Assembly: GCA_963457665.1 (NCBI GenBank)
Contig: OY735206.1
Location: forward strand, 53,797,984 to 53,861,983
DNA from: Thysanoteuthis rhombus
Lineage: Eukaryota > Mollusca > Cephalopoda > Oegopsida > Thysanoteuthidae
Direction: 5' to 3'
Length of the DNA stretch: 64,000 nt
The position numbers and the translations under genes are program-made. The notes beneath the pieces were generated by a model that made no database searches, was not told the origin of the DNA, and saw only the letters and a list, made by a program, of their open reading frames with translations. Positions 32,311 through 43,869 of the stretch are shown in pieces (within the stretch, counting starts at the first letter, position 1; the number at the start of each line of letters is the position of its first letter).

Positions 32311-32635
32311 ATGTTCCTCTCTGTGTGTATGTGCATGTGTGAGCGCGTCCGTGTATCTCTAAGCATATTCTGGCTATATGCTTGTTTCTAACTTTGAATA
32401 AAACCAGTCTCTACTCATGTACATATTTTTTATACGAATTCGTTAATAACAGAAAAATTTGAAAAATCTCCACAGTACCAAATCCTGTTCTTCATGTCCC
32501 CATGACCTGTTCTTAAGAAAAAAAAAAATGAACGAACGAACTTCAGTTCTCCGGTTACATGAAATGGGGTCCTCACGTGCTGCCAGCAAATAACATACTC
32601 GGCGGTAAAACCTTTGATTAGAGAGCGCCGTTCTG

Positions 32636-32713
32636 TTGTTGCTCGTTGTTGTTGTTGTCGTTGTTGCTAGTTATTATTGTTGTTGTTGCTGTTGTTGTTG
32701 TTGTTGTTGTTGT
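32636..32713. repeat. (TTG)n imperfect microsatellite
   Basis: TTG units with CTC, TCG and ATT interruptions, ending in about eight perfect units. Confidence 0.9.
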
Positions 32714-32943
32714 TTGCCTGCTCACTGACGCTAGTTGTAGAAAACACAAACTCTGTCCGGCCAAGTCCCGCCACCACCCTTTCTGGTTCAGGCACCACTT
32801 TCTTGTTAGATCCCCGCCAACACTCATTCTCCCTCCCCCCTGCGCTCTCCACCGGGGCCAAGCAAATAGAAGACACCTGGCCTGCTTTCATCGCAGATGA
32901 AAACTTTAACACCGATACAAAAGAAAAAAGGAAGAATAAATAA
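32677..32943 (+). other. 88-codon frame with poly-Leu start; doubtful
   Basis: MLLLLLLLLLLLFACSLTLV looks like a signal peptide but is simply the translation of the (TTG)n microsatellite. The remaining ~65 residues (Ser/Pro/Thr-rich, ending KEKRKNK) come from GC-richer, non-repeated DNA. No homology recognised. The minus frame 33011-32667 covers the same DNA. Most likely not a gene. Confidence 0.15.
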
Positions 32944-32949
32944 AGATCA

Positions 32950-33930
32950 TATATTTGTGATGAGGCTATAGTAGTTGCATACACGCGATTTGGTATGCTT
33001 AAAGCCATCAAATGATATTCATATTCAATGAATCGAGATTTTAAGTGCAGTAAAATTCGAATCTAAGGATAAATGCTCTTAATGACACCGCTCACACATT
33101 GAGCAGAATTCAATTAAGACTGCCATTGTAAACAAGTGACGGTTGCTGAGGTTTCAAGTTCAACAAAGTTGCTCGTCATTCATCTTGTTGGGATTTCTTT
33201 GATCGAGGGTACTGTATAAGAATATGAACGTGAATATTCTTAGTCAACCGGAGGCTACCAATGTGTTAAAAAAACAAAAAAGGCGTCTCCTCTCTTAAGT
33301 ATGGAGGCCGAGAACAAAGTCCCGATTTCTGTTGCATGGTCAGGATGCAAGTAAGCCGAATCATACAGTTTAGTGGATTCAATTGGCTGCTGAGTGCACA
33401 ATGATGTTTAACGAAAAGTTTTTCACACTCTTCGCTTACACCAGGAATCGAACTTGCGCCGAGCGGATTGCCAATGAGTAGTTATTCATTATCTATGAAA
33501 GGTACGAGAACCTAAATTTTCGTAATGTCAGCTTTGCATTGTGACATTATGTGGTTTGTCAAACTTTGGTAGTCTATGCCTTCCACGATTCTTATTCTTA
33601 CACTTCTATGATTTCGCCTAATTTAATCTAGGCGGCTCTCCACCGCGGTATGTGCTTGTGTAATTGGGGAATTCACAATCTGCGGAAAAATTCCAGTTTT
33701 TGGTCTTCGATGCGCAGACCTTTCATTGAAAAAGGCCAATGTTACAACTCTGTTAATGGCGTTGTAATTCTGACATGACAGTTCCATAATGTATCCAATA
33801 CAAATGAAACATTACAATATGTGTTCCCGCCTACTCGGTGGATGAGGATTATTTCGATAAAGATCAACAATAAAAAATATCCCACTGAAATTTTTAATGT
33901 TCATTCATCATCATGATCATCATGATAATC
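32950..33930. other. No gene recognised; one weak tRNA-like head
   Basis: On the minus strand at about 33448-33475 there is GCAAGTTCGATTCCTGGTGT, a good B box, but I cannot place an A box confidently. The rest is AT-rich with no transposon motif seen. Confidence 0.4.
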
Positions 33931-33932
33931 AG

Positions 33933-34330
33933 TCTTTTAACGTCTGTCGTTGGACTTACACCTTCCCCAGGATTCGCCACACTTCTCTATAATGGGCGTC
34001 GCGAAGCCAGTACTTTCTGAACTTATTTAGCTCGTCTCTCCATCTAATATTCTGCCAGCCTCGGTTGCACATGTGATCTCGGGGGATCCATGTCGTAAGT
34101 CGTGATGTCCATCGGTTGTCTGCCATTCTTGCAATATGGCCAGCCCACTGCCATTTGAGATTTTTCATGGATTCTATGATGTCCCTGACTCTTGTCTTTT
34201 CTCGGATGTACTGTGCTGTTTTGCGGTTCTCTCCATGTGGGGCCCAGCATAATTCTTTCATTTGCACGTTGCATGGTTCTCAATTTGCGGATCTGTCTCT
34301 TGGTTAGGTTCCATGTTTCAGCTCAAAAAG
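33933..34330 (-). pseudogene. RTE-like LINE ORF2 C-terminus
   Basis: A 103-codon frame (34267-33956) contains IREKTRVRDIIESMKNLKWQ, AGHIARMADNRWTSRLTTWI, PRDHMCNRGWQNIRWRDEL and WRILGKV. Further upstream on the minus strand (34330-34268) AETWNLTKRQIRKLRTMQ is readable in another frame. The tail beyond 33956 is CTGATTATCATGATGATCAT, the TGATGA tail of this family. 5'-truncated. Confidence 0.85.
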
Positions 34331-35640
34331 TGAGTATTGGGAGGATGCATTGGTTATACACCCCTCTTTCTAGGATTAATTATACATCACTAAATATATG
34401 AAATTAATAAAACTATAAAATGCTACTATAAATTACAGCAATAAATGGTATACCGTTCTGGGGGGCTGAATCCAGCCTACCCCTAAAATACGCCACCTAA
34501 AGTTCTGGGAGTTTGAGGACTTGAAACGTTTAGATAGGATTGATTTATTCAAAATGCCTGCAGAGGGGATGTTTGCAACGATTTCATCCGCTGGTCAACA
34601 CTATTCACCACCGTGCTAACTGCACCATCCAAATCCACACATATCATAATTAGAAATGAGCATTTCTCGACTGTCACGATAAGAGACACACCTGGCGTAG
34701 TAAAATAGAATCTTATTCTCTAATGACGTAATAGAAATGCTGAATTTAAAAAATAATTGGATTATAAGAAGTAATAAGAACAAAAAAAACTCTCTTATCC
34801 ACGTATGTAAAATGCTATGTGTATCCATACATTTCATATATTCTATCATTTTTGACGGCACGGTTAAACTAGTAAATAGATGAATCTCCAGTTTCTTGTC
34901 TTCCAAAAGAAACGATCAGAACATGAGAATATCTGCAGTTTGATATACAAATCATCAAGTTATTCAATATATATTTTTAGTCGAGCTGTATAAGGCTTTT
35001 AAGCTCATCATTTTAACCGCACGTCAGTCTTTTTATTCATTCTATTATTATTACTAATGGTATAATATTGATAGAAACATACTCATATACTAGATTGATA
35101 ATTAACAATAAATATGTTTTCTGTAATTTTGAGAAGAATCTATATCTCTCTACGAATTTTTCGGACTATTGAAATTATCTGTTGTTTGAGTGGTTACAAC
35201 ATCGTTTCGGTCGATACATTCTACAGCCTTTGCAATACACGGTATCTGCCTTTGTGGTTGAGAGTTCAGCTTTACTCGAATGTAGAATGGAGAGAAGATA
35301 TGAGGTGAAGTGTAGGATGAGGCTTCCCTATTTTAACATAGTGGTTATAGCACCCAAATCACGAGTCTTGAAGACGCTCCCCGCTAGAGAGGCCGGAATG
35401 AAGTTCGAAACTCTCTGTTCTTCAGCCTCTGTCTTTCTGTTCGTAGTTTGCGGGTCTCTCCTTCTGTGAGTGAAAAGGTCTCTCGTACTTGTCGCTTTAT
35501 ATGGATGACTCGACCTCGGGCCACGTCATCGTGACGTGTATCCAAGCCACATGACCAGTGACGTGTGTTGTTTTCATTCAATCATAACATGAAACTAAAT
35601 AGTATAGACGTATCTTTTGATCATATCACCATAACTTTCT
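34331..35640. other. No gene recognised
   Basis: Frames of 96 codons (34906-34616, minus) and 95 codons (35182-35469) have no known motif. A perfect 7-bp palindrome pair CACGTCA-TCG-TGACGTG at 35522-35538, with another TGACGTG near 35560, gives a small cluster of CRE-like half-sites. Confidence 0.4.
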
Positions 35641-35644
35641 TTTG

Positions 35645-35720
35645 TCAAATAACGTTGCTGAATATATTTCACCAACTTCAGAATGGTTCGGGCGAAACGT
35701 TGAAGTAATAATAAAAGCAA
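35645..35720 (+). mobile_element. Penelope-like UTR remnant (hammerhead-type phrase)
   Basis: ACTTCAGAATGGTTCGGGCG then GAAACGTTGAAGTAATAA is the kind of GAAACGTTG phrase that ends hammerhead motifs in Penelope-like elements. The CUGANGA core is not intact here, so only a remnant is claimed. Confidence 0.35.
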
Positions 35721-35784
35721 TACAAAGAATGGGCTCAGTAGTCCGAGCAACTCATTAAAATACTAATAAAAGCATTCAAAAACA

Positions 35785-36115
35785 ATCCTGGATGTCTGCT
35801 TCTATTCCGACTGAGGATGATTACTCCATCTTTTGTATTGTATATACGATAAATGAATTCGTAGGTATATGAGACTTTTCAGTCTAGTTCAGTCAGTAAG
35901 AGAGCCACCTTCCAATCTCATCGTTGTGATTATAAATCTCGGTAGGGAAACGTTAATTTTATCTATAGGTTCAGTTCAACGAGACGTGATTGACAAAAAG
36001 TAAAGAGTTACCCCCCACCCTCCTAATTTTGGCGAGGACTGTTCTTGTTCTTGTTTTTGTTACGGGGGAAAATAACGCCAAATCCAACTTGGACTGGAAT
36101 TCGACAACATCAACT
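35785..36115 (+). mobile_element. SINE-1, near full-length copy
   Basis: GCTTCTATTCCGACTGAGGA start, leader with TTTTGTATTGTATATACG, A-box region TAGTTCAGTCAGTAAGAGAG (about 35884), TATAAATCTCGGTAGGGA, then GGTTCAGTTCAACGAGACG, AGAGTTACC, and CCAACTTGGACTGGAATTCG at the end. It matches the copy at 15328 block by block. Confidence 0.75.
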
Positions 36116-37110
36116 GAAAGTTACAACATACTCTGTATTGTTTTTTAATAGCTCGATTTAATTTTTCAAAGTACATTGCTCGAGGCTTTTCCACTCAATT
36201 GCCTAATTATTTAAATCATGGCGTCTATAATTTTGAGAAAAGTCAATATAATTCCAAGAACTATTAAGATTATTGATGCCATTCTCCTCATCGCTTGTGT
36301 TATTACTAGATGGTTTCTATCAAACCATTCCACAACTATTTTTTTCAGACGTGCAATTCGTGAGGGAAGACTGAAGTGACTTATTCTTACTGAGGCAGAC
36401 GGCGAACAGAAAACACGAGTCACGCAGACAGACGGTACCATTTTCAGCAACCTGTGTAACCCAGCTTATTCCATATTCATACTTGAGGATGCTTCCCGAT
36501 TCTCTCTCTGACGATAAGAGTTTCCTGAATGACGGAAAAACGTGTGCAGTAAATTCATATGCATAATGAAAGAGACCACACAATGTTCATGCTGAGCACA
36601 CTAAACATTTCAAGAATTTCTTTGGGCCATTCTGTAGTATATGATTAGTTTCATTCGCTGAAGATATACATGAAATAGACTGACTAAAAATCACAGTTCT
36701 ACATGACATTATATAATGAATATAATCCTTACCACCCTATAAAACTTGTCTTCCTTTCTAAATACTGCACCTAGTCCAGAACGCTGATATTGAGAATTGG
36801 AGATCGAACACTGAAGGCTCGATCTATACAGAATGAGTAGTTGTTGACAGAAATCTAAAAATACCACTGTAAAACAAGTGTATTGATGGCCAGTGAAATC
36901 AATAAATAAAAGAAAGTTAATAATAGAAATAATCATACCTGTATGTTTATTAATATATAAATTACATTAATTTGTCAAGATTTGGAGTTGCTTCAGATAT
37001 TCAGACTGATCAATGAAAACTTTGTAGCAAGTATTTGTCAAAATGCTTTTAAAAACCTCCATGATTTTGTGGCTTTACACGAAATCCACAATAATCGTAT
37101 ATATGATTAG
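36116..37110. other. No gene recognised
   Basis: Minus frames of 79 codons (36450-36211), 87 codons (36583-36320) and 75 codons (36936-36709) match nothing known. Confidence 0.45.
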
Positions 37111-37112
37111 AA

Positions 37113-37360
37113 CCGTGTCTGTCACACTTATTGTATCAGTAGCAACCATCAGCATCTCTCCCTTTTATTAACCCTCTCGTGAAACTTTCCAAGATTCTTT
37201 TATCTTTATTCCCTTCCCACCCTCTTATCAAATTGCCTAACTTTCTTTTCTCCCCTCTTTCTTACCATCTTATTAAACTACTTGATTTTATTATCTCCCT
37301 TTCCTATCCAACTGTGTCTGGCACATTTATAGTATCAGTAGCAGCTATCAGCCAAGCCTG
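37113..37360 (+). repeat. 199-bp-period direct repeat with inner ~60-bp repeats
   Basis: GTATCAGTAGCA and flanks (GTGTCTG, ATCAGC) occur at 37115-37157 and 37314-37356. Between them, segments around CTTATCAAATTGCC and CTTATTAAACTACTT repeat on a shorter period. The 81-codon frame 37179-37424 is built from these repeats. Confidence 0.6.
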
Positions 37361-37424
37361 TTGTTTTACATGTTCAGTAACCGTCAACAAAGTGACAAGT
37401 CATGGACTAATATACATAATATAA

Positions 37425-38366
37425 AGCGCCTTTCACTAAAAAAAAAAGAAGTTCACTGCTCTTGGGTATGAAAAGTTCTCTTTCCGCTTGAATAAACTCT
37501 TTACCCATTTTTTCTATGAAATCAAGAGATGCTAACATACGTGCTAAAGATGAAAATTGTTATTACACAAGGAAGCTTCATTGGAAAAAAATAGACAAGA
37601 AGATGAAAGTCTCGTTCGGAAAGCGCCACTCCAAAAAAGATTGGATCTTCTCAGCAGATTTATTAAATGGTATCGGATAATCCCGTAAATCCCATGTCTG
37701 AGTGGGCGCTGATCCCGTAAGATATTGGTGTCTAGCTGCCAGCGATAATGAATTCTGGGACACACGTCAGAGTTGACCTTTAATCTAAAAAGCGCGTTGT
37801 TGGAGTCGTCGTAATCCGCCAATGAACGATAGACTAGCAATGCTCAAGAATTGACACCGTGCAAGTCAACAGAAAAACATTTTATTTTGTTAAAAATTAC
37901 GAAACAGCGTTAGTAGCAAAATAAGAATTTTTTCAGGTAAACAGCTGAGTAGAAAAAAGAATCAAAATATTTCACTGCTTTGGTAGGGTAAGGGTTCAGA
38001 GGGGGTCAGAGTTGATGGTATAATAGAAAGTAACCGCAAGATGGGAAGATAATTCATGTAAGCCGTACTTCTGTCCGTACTTACAGGAAAATAGCGGAAA
38101 GTTTGTGCCCATATTAATATAATAGTTACATTGTAAATGAAATAAAAATTGAAAACCCTCGTAAAACTTTTGGAAATAATTTTTCTAAAAACTATCAAAT
38201 TTCCGGATGGTTCTTGGGTCTAATAGATTGAAGGCATCCCGAATTGGAAAAAAAAGTCGGAATTCTTCTCGGAGAAATGTGAGCTGGTAAAACCTAATTT
38301 TAAATTGTTTCATGCGGCATTGAGGAAACTTTTCATTTTCTTCTTTCGACGTATTCTTTTCAGCAT
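37425..38366. other. No gene recognised
   Basis: A 98-codon minus frame (37840-37544) and a 78-codon minus frame (38198-37962) have no motif I recognise. A block AATAGTTACATTGTAAATG at about 38122 recurs as AATTACATTGTAAATG near 14833, hinting at a further dispersed repeat. Confidence 0.4.
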
Positions 38367-38960
38367 TTGTTAGAAACGCACACATATGCAATAAATGGAG
38401 TAATGATTATTGTGGTGAGTGTGAACACAGATCACACAATATTATCATTAGGTTGTGGATTATATTTGGAATTGCTTTATTCTTCAAATCATTGCATTTT
38501 TATGGTATTGCGCGAACAAAAATCTCATTGTGATATGCTTCGTTTCGGTAATAAACCTACAAATAGTAAATTGGCTATTTTACTGCCGGATAGTCTTCAG
38601 CACTCTTTCTATTCTGTTGGTCGGCCAATCGAGACGAGTATGACGAGAAACTACATTTATAACATTCCATGTAAATGTGGGGAAAGATATGAAGGAGAAA
38701 CTAACCTTCCCCTTAAAGCCAGATTCGAAGAACACAAAAAAGTTATTACTTAAAGCAAACTAGAAAATCTTAAAAAGGGGAATCACATCTGGAGGGAGAA
38801 AGGTGGATGCTTCCCTCTCTAAGAGAAAGTGCGAATGATAGATATGTTAGACAAAGACTATTATGTCTCTATTTAGCATAGAGTACCAGATCGAATGGAA
38901 TTCCACCGTAGTCTGATATGCATTTAGTCAAAATGTTGATGTATGTCTCTCCAGGTTTTT
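38367..38960 (+). pseudogene. Penelope-like GIY-YIG endonuclease fragment
   Basis: A 128-codon frame (38367-38753) whose last third reads YIYNIPCKCGERYEGET (residues 96-112) then PLKARFEEHKK (115-125). This matches the start of the GIY-YIG nuclease of Penelope-like elements (V/I-Y-x-I-P-C..C...Y-x-G-E-T, then R...EH). Codons continue after the stop at 38753 with HIWREKGGCFPL-like sequence. The enzyme nicks DNA for retroelement insertion. The RT domain that should precede it is absent. Dead by truncation and stops. Confidence 0.7.
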
Positions 38961-39387
38961 CTACTCTTCAACTATTCATATTAATGAACAAAGACTACGA
39001 GGGACTACTATTCAATATTGGTATTATTTTTTTTTGTATCTGAAAATGTTGTATACTTTTCTTCTTGAATCAAGTTTTAAAAAATTATATTGGTAGAAGA
39101 TGTTTCTTGAAAGTTTTTCCGATGTATTTCATCTCTTCCTCTATATTTGGAGTTTGTTTTCTAATTTCTACATTGTCAAGTCGTTCTATTATAACAAGGT
39201 GTCATCATACCGCCCACCTGGTTTTGATTTTTCGAAACATGGATCCATTTTTCGCCTTGTGGATTCTTCGTAATTTGAAATACTTGGCGCTTGTCGCTCA
39301 CTCGTTATGATATCTCGGGATGTTGCAACTTCAAATAAACGATTATTTCAATATTGTTTCAATATAATATTGTTGGTAATATTGTTG

Positions 39388-39390
<3 letters not shown>

Positions 39391-39426
<36 letters not shown>

Positions 39427-39463
39427 GAATAGTAGAATGAGGATTCGCTACACAAACTAGCTC

Positions 39464-39530
<67 letters not shown>
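39391..39530. repeat. Two (TA)n microsatellites
   Basis: TA runs at about 39391-39422 and 39472-39529, separated by about 50 bp of unique DNA. Confidence 0.95.
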
Positions 39531-39532
<2 letters not shown>

Positions 39533-39734
39533 TGTTATCGACGTTTTTTTTTTAATGTTCCAAAGTTAGTGGTTCGTGAACTTTCGACTATCACCGGTCA
39601 TTATCAAGAAAGTATGATAGAGGTACTGAGAGTATCATTGTTTATTATGATTTTATATTTATATTTCATGTGTTGTCTTTTTTTTCAACAAACGTTGTCA
39701 TAAATAACTCTCTTTAAGTGGGTAACAGAAACTA

Positions 39735-40030
39735 ACATAACGCACTGACGATGTCATCTGCGCACATGGACACTACGTGTAGTTAAGAACACCCATGCTG
39801 ATGTCGAAAGATATCTCATTGATAGGTTATTTAGCTTTAATCAGAAGAGCTTCCATTATTTGAAGTCTCCTCTTGGAGTTGGTATTGGATATCCTTTAGG
39901 CCTCTTTTATTCGAATTACTATATGGTTAATCTTGAAAATAAGATTATATTTCATAAGTATGCATTAAAGACCTAAACTTTATGTTGCTGATATAAAAAT
40001 TGATACCTGTAGCACGATGTTAACAAACAA
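39735..40030 (+). pseudogene. Penelope-like reverse transcriptase fragment
   Basis: One readable frame gives RYLIDRLFSFNQKSFHYL, then GVGIGYPLGLFYSNYYMVNL and ENKIIF, corresponding to the G-x-PLG-x-x-x-AN palm block of Penelope-like RTs. Next comes a degraded RPKLYV-x-D segment where RPxLYxRYVDD would stand, so the catalytic DD is lost. It lies downstream of the GIY-YIG piece at 38.4 kb, the reverse of the normal RT-then-endonuclease order, so the two come from different insertions or a rearrangement. Confidence 0.6.
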
Positions 40031-40489
40031 ACCTCATCAAGCACGGCTACCCTCATCGGAGGTCGAGTCGACCAATGTCTGACTAAATATAACAATAAAT
40101 ATGTATCACTGATATGAATTAATCTTTTAAAAAATTGGCATTGATAGCTATGGAAAATTGTTTTGTTTTTTTTTTGTTTTTAATCCAGACAGAAAGTCTC
40201 ACAAAGACGTACCATAAAAAAGATTGAGTTATCAATGTCATCACAATTAATGTCCCACGAGATTACGTTTTAATAAGAATCGATTGCTGTATAGTGACAT
40301 GATAAGATTGGCTATTCGTCTGAATTAAATAGTTAGCAAATTGTGTGACTGCTTTTTGAAGAAAATAAGGCCGTTTTAATTTAACAATATCGAATATATA
40401 ATTACAATTATCATATGATTTCTACAATCTTGACTTTACGGCAGTTGCAGTTCCGAATTCGCGCTTTGTTTTCTTTTGGAAGCCTAAAC

Positions 40490-40640
40490 TTCTTCAGTTT
40501 TTCAGTTTTAGTTGGTAACGATGTTTATTCGGTAATTAAAATAAATCTAACTAAACAATCTTTTTCCAAACATCGGTCGCCGGTTCGATTCCTGCAGCAG
40601 CTCATTTCTTTAATTGTTTATTCTTTTCACGCCGTCAACG
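40490..40640 (+). repeat. tRNA-derived SINE copy
   Basis: A-box-like TTTTAGTTGGTAACGATG at about 40507 and a consensus B box GGTTCGATTCC at about 40585, followed by TGCAGCAGCTCATTTC. The B box and downstream AT-rich part match the heads at 12420 (minus) and 12533 (plus). The A-to-B spacing is longer than in tRNA, suggesting an insertion. Confidence 0.55.
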
Positions 40641-40974
40641 CCAAATGACATATCCACCATATAACAACTGGAGATTTCAAATAGTTTTCAATAAACTGAT
40701 GCAATTCTAATTACATATATATTTATCCATTTCCCAATAATATATATAGTGCCAAAAATACATCAGCAGTAAAGCTCTTTTGGCAGTATTTCTCCAATGC
40801 ACGATTAGTTTGTTTTTAACCTATATTCGTGCTCTTTACTCTTAACAGCAATAAATTATGAAAGGAAGAAGCACAACCTAATAACTGCAGGATTTGGAAA
40901 ATGTGGAAAAAAAGTTTCAAAAATAATGATCCAATCAAAATTAAATTAGTAACAATAAAAGTTAATATAGTCAA

Positions 40975-41935
40975 TATTTTGTGCCCCCTCCTTTCACAAG
41001 CCATCTTGTCTGAATCCTCTTAGGCATTGACTCGTATAAGGATTCCAAGTATTCATGTTTTATTTTATTTTCCCAGGGAGACTGAATCGCTGTTATTAAA
41101 ACGTTACATCCGTTTTCCTTTTAATTCTTCACCTAAAACATTCTTGATTTTCCCGTAAACGTTTTCTAACATATTTAGATCGGGGAAAGTTTGCTAGCCT
41201 GTGTAAAATGCCGATTCACTTACAGGAAAACTAATTTGAAACGGGCGTGTAACGTGGCTGGGGGTATCATCATGCTGGAATATTTGATTGCTTCAGTTCG
41301 TTAGTAAGCGCTTGAACGGCAAAATAGCACTCATTCTACCTTCGATGACGTGCAGAAAACTCTTGCTTTTTGGTGATACACATCCTCATAGCATAATCGA
41401 CAGAGGGAATTTTACACTAAGTATTATAGAAAAGTTTGCAAATTTTTCAGATCTTGTATTCAAAGTATTCTTGTTTTTACCACCTTAAACATAGTGGATG
41501 TTGAAACCTATAGCTAAAAATTGCCTTCCCCTAACTGCTTACAGTCTACGATGTGTATTTGTCATAAAAGTCTTATCTGGCTTTTACAGGTTTTCTCTGA
41601 AAGGAGAGGCTTCTTAACAAGCGCTTACCAGTCCAGATTTATTTAGTCTTCGTCTAATGGTCGACCTGTTGCATTCTATATTCGACTTCTGTTTCAAACT
41701 GGACAAAGGGGTGCCTTTATCTCTTCTATATATATATTTTGCAAGTGGCGATCTTGTCAATGTGTTCAGTATGTTCTTCGGTTTTAAATGTCGTTTCATG
41801 CTTTATTCTTCATAGAATTCTTGAGACACAAGACTGACTAACATTCAAGTTTGCTGCTATGTCATGCTGACCCATACCCACAGATACAAGTTCCTTATTA
41901 CGGGCGGTCAACCCGTTAGTACCAGAGTGTCAGTC
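40975..41935 (-). pseudogene. Tc1-like transposase relic, nearly full span
   Basis: Minus strand from 41935: GMGQHDIAANLNVSQSCVSR (first helix-turn-helix, about 41890-41835). The 61-codon frame 41799-41614 ends NRSTIRRRLNKSGLVSA (second helix-turn-helix). Later come QHDDTPSHVTRP (the DxxPxH strand with the second catalytic Asp), PDLNMLENVYGKIKNVL (equivalent of SPDLNPIEHLWxxL) and YLESLYESMPKRIQ near 41030. The order and about 960-bp span fit a complete Tc1-family transposase, but many stops and frameshifts kill it. Terminal repeats not found. Confidence 0.8.
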
Positions 41936-42202
41936 CATATTTACTTCGAGAGATCACATATGCCACCAGATAAAAGGCATTACTTATATCTTGGATGTAC
42001 TGGTCGAGTCGAAAGATCACTCTTTAATCAAAGCAACTGCACAATTAATCAAATACTTCGAAAATATCATATACTTTTGGAACAGTCAATAATTGAAATC
42101 TGTGTAGAACAAGCTATTAAAACTTCTTTTTAGGAGCACTCTCACCTCCCTATAAGAGGCTCAGTCCGTCGGTTCCCATGTAATTTCTCGTATGCTTTAA
42201 GT

Positions 42203-42450
42203 CAGATTTACTTTAAACATGGTAGAAAGGTGGCCCTTGATAAGATGCTTTGTATCTAGAAAAATATTGTACTCAGAGTTACGTGATCTAGCGATGGCGT
42301 TTAAGCCTTATGTCTTCGAATTGATTCTGCTCCAGATTTACTTGGAACTTGGTAAGAATGCATCTCTTGATAAGACGCTTCTTATCAACGAAAACTGTCA
42401 ACTCAGGGTCATGTTATCTGGTAATAATGGCGTTTAAACTTTATCGCAGA
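42203..42450 (+). repeat. Two-unit 130-bp tandem repeat
   Basis: Units start at 42203 and 42333, both with CAGATTTACTT, CTTGATAAGA.GCTT, ACTCAG.GT and ATGGCGTTTAA in the same order. Roughly three-quarters identical by eye. Confidence 0.75.
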
Positions 42451-42570
42451 CGCCTCATTGAATCAGTTCTTGTTTTCCAGGAACCATGCATTTTATTGAT
42501 TAAAAAAAGGCCAAAATTTTGCTACTGAATTTTTTATAACTATTTAAGTTATTTCATTTAATAGATATGA

Positions 42571-42579
42571 TATAATTTT

Positions 42580-42613
<34 letters not shown>

Positions 42614-42618
42614 AAAAT

Positions 42619-42622
<4 letters not shown>
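42571..42622. repeat. Perfect 52-bp palindrome centred on (TA)n
   Basis: TATAATTTTGAC, a (TA)n core, then GTCAAAATTATA. It is followed by a second TA/TACATA-rich block to about 42662. A cruciform-prone site. Confidence 0.85.
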
Positions 42623-42665
<43 letters not shown>

Positions 42666-43309
42666 TCTTTGAAAATGTAGATTTTAGGGGGAATTCAATG
42701 TATTTGCAGGCCCGTTAATGGCTTGCAAAGCGCACACGGGACAGGCAATTTTTCCTCAGCAGCTGTAGGAAAAAGTATGGCATCCGGAGAGGCAGACCGT
42801 TTCACAACATAGCCTCTTCTTTTCATTGTTCAAATTTTGCTTCAGATAGAGAGATCGCTGGAAGACCTAATGACACCCCGTCTCCCTGTCAACAACCTGA
42901 GTTGTGCACTGGTATCATTTGATTCTGCAAGGTATGAGAATTTTTTGAAGTCACTGTACCTCTTCTGTGGCACCAATTCGTTCCGCTACTGCCATTATTA
43001 ACATCTTTAGGGTTCTGGCATAGATTCCCATAGTCTTGGAGATTAATTATTCTGCTGCACGAGCTTTTACTGCCAAAGAGATGTCTGATGATATGAAAAG
43101 AGATGACGATTATTAGGAAGTCTGTGTTATTTATATTCAATGAAACAATGTGAACATATAAATATATAAACATGTATTCAAGAAATGGACATATTATTTG
43201 GTCTGACAGAATGAATTATAAATTGCGTTATATTAGATTTAAAGTGGAACTCCTATGTCTCATCTGTTGCAATGGGCGGCGAAAATGGTTGGGTCATTAT
43301 TCGTCACAG

Positions 43310-43800
43310 AAAATATCTGACCAAACCTGCCACATTGTATCTCTACAAGAGTCAGCAACGATCAGAAATGGAATACTGCTCACACATCTGGGTAGGCACG
43401 ATCCAACAGGTTTTGTATAGCCTCGATAGGGTCCAGATTCGAGTGCATGGATCAGTTAGTGGTGAGCTATTCTCATCTCTCCAACCAATCTCCCATTGAC
43501 TAGATGTAGCGAGCCTAGTACATCTCTATCGTCATTTTCATGTAAAGTGTTCGGAGGAGCTCCATCATCCGGTTCCACCGGTAAGAAATTTTTCATCCAG
43601 AATGAGATTTGCTATCTGTAGTGAATCTTATCCATACTTTCTGACCTTTCCACATACCCGTTGCAATTTCCACTCAAACAGTGTCTTCCTCCGAGCGGCT
43701 GTTTTGTGGAACAAACTTCTCCGAGAATGCTTTCCTGCTAGATATAATATTCAAATCCCAGGTCAATGAATATCTTATGAAGCTGAAATTACTTTAAGCT
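43310..43800 (+). pseudogene. LINE (CR1/jockey-like) ORF2 C-terminus
   Basis: LYKSQQRSEMEYCSHIW (the LYKSQIRPxMEYCSHIW landmark after the RT), SLDRVQIRVHGSV, LFSSLQPISH, a stop, then LDVASLVHLYRHFHVKCSEEL, FSSRMRFAICSESYPYFL and AAVLWNKLLRECFP in the same frame or nearly so. This is the conserved region following the reverse transcriptase in many CR1/jockey-group LINEs. The RT and endonuclease are missing: a 5'-truncated dead copy. It ends about 70 bp before a different LINE fragment. Confidence 0.85.
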
Positions 43801-43869
43801 TATACATAGAGTGGCTCCTGAGATTTGTATTGGGTCAGTGAGTGAAAAAAAAAAGACAATAAGAAGCAT

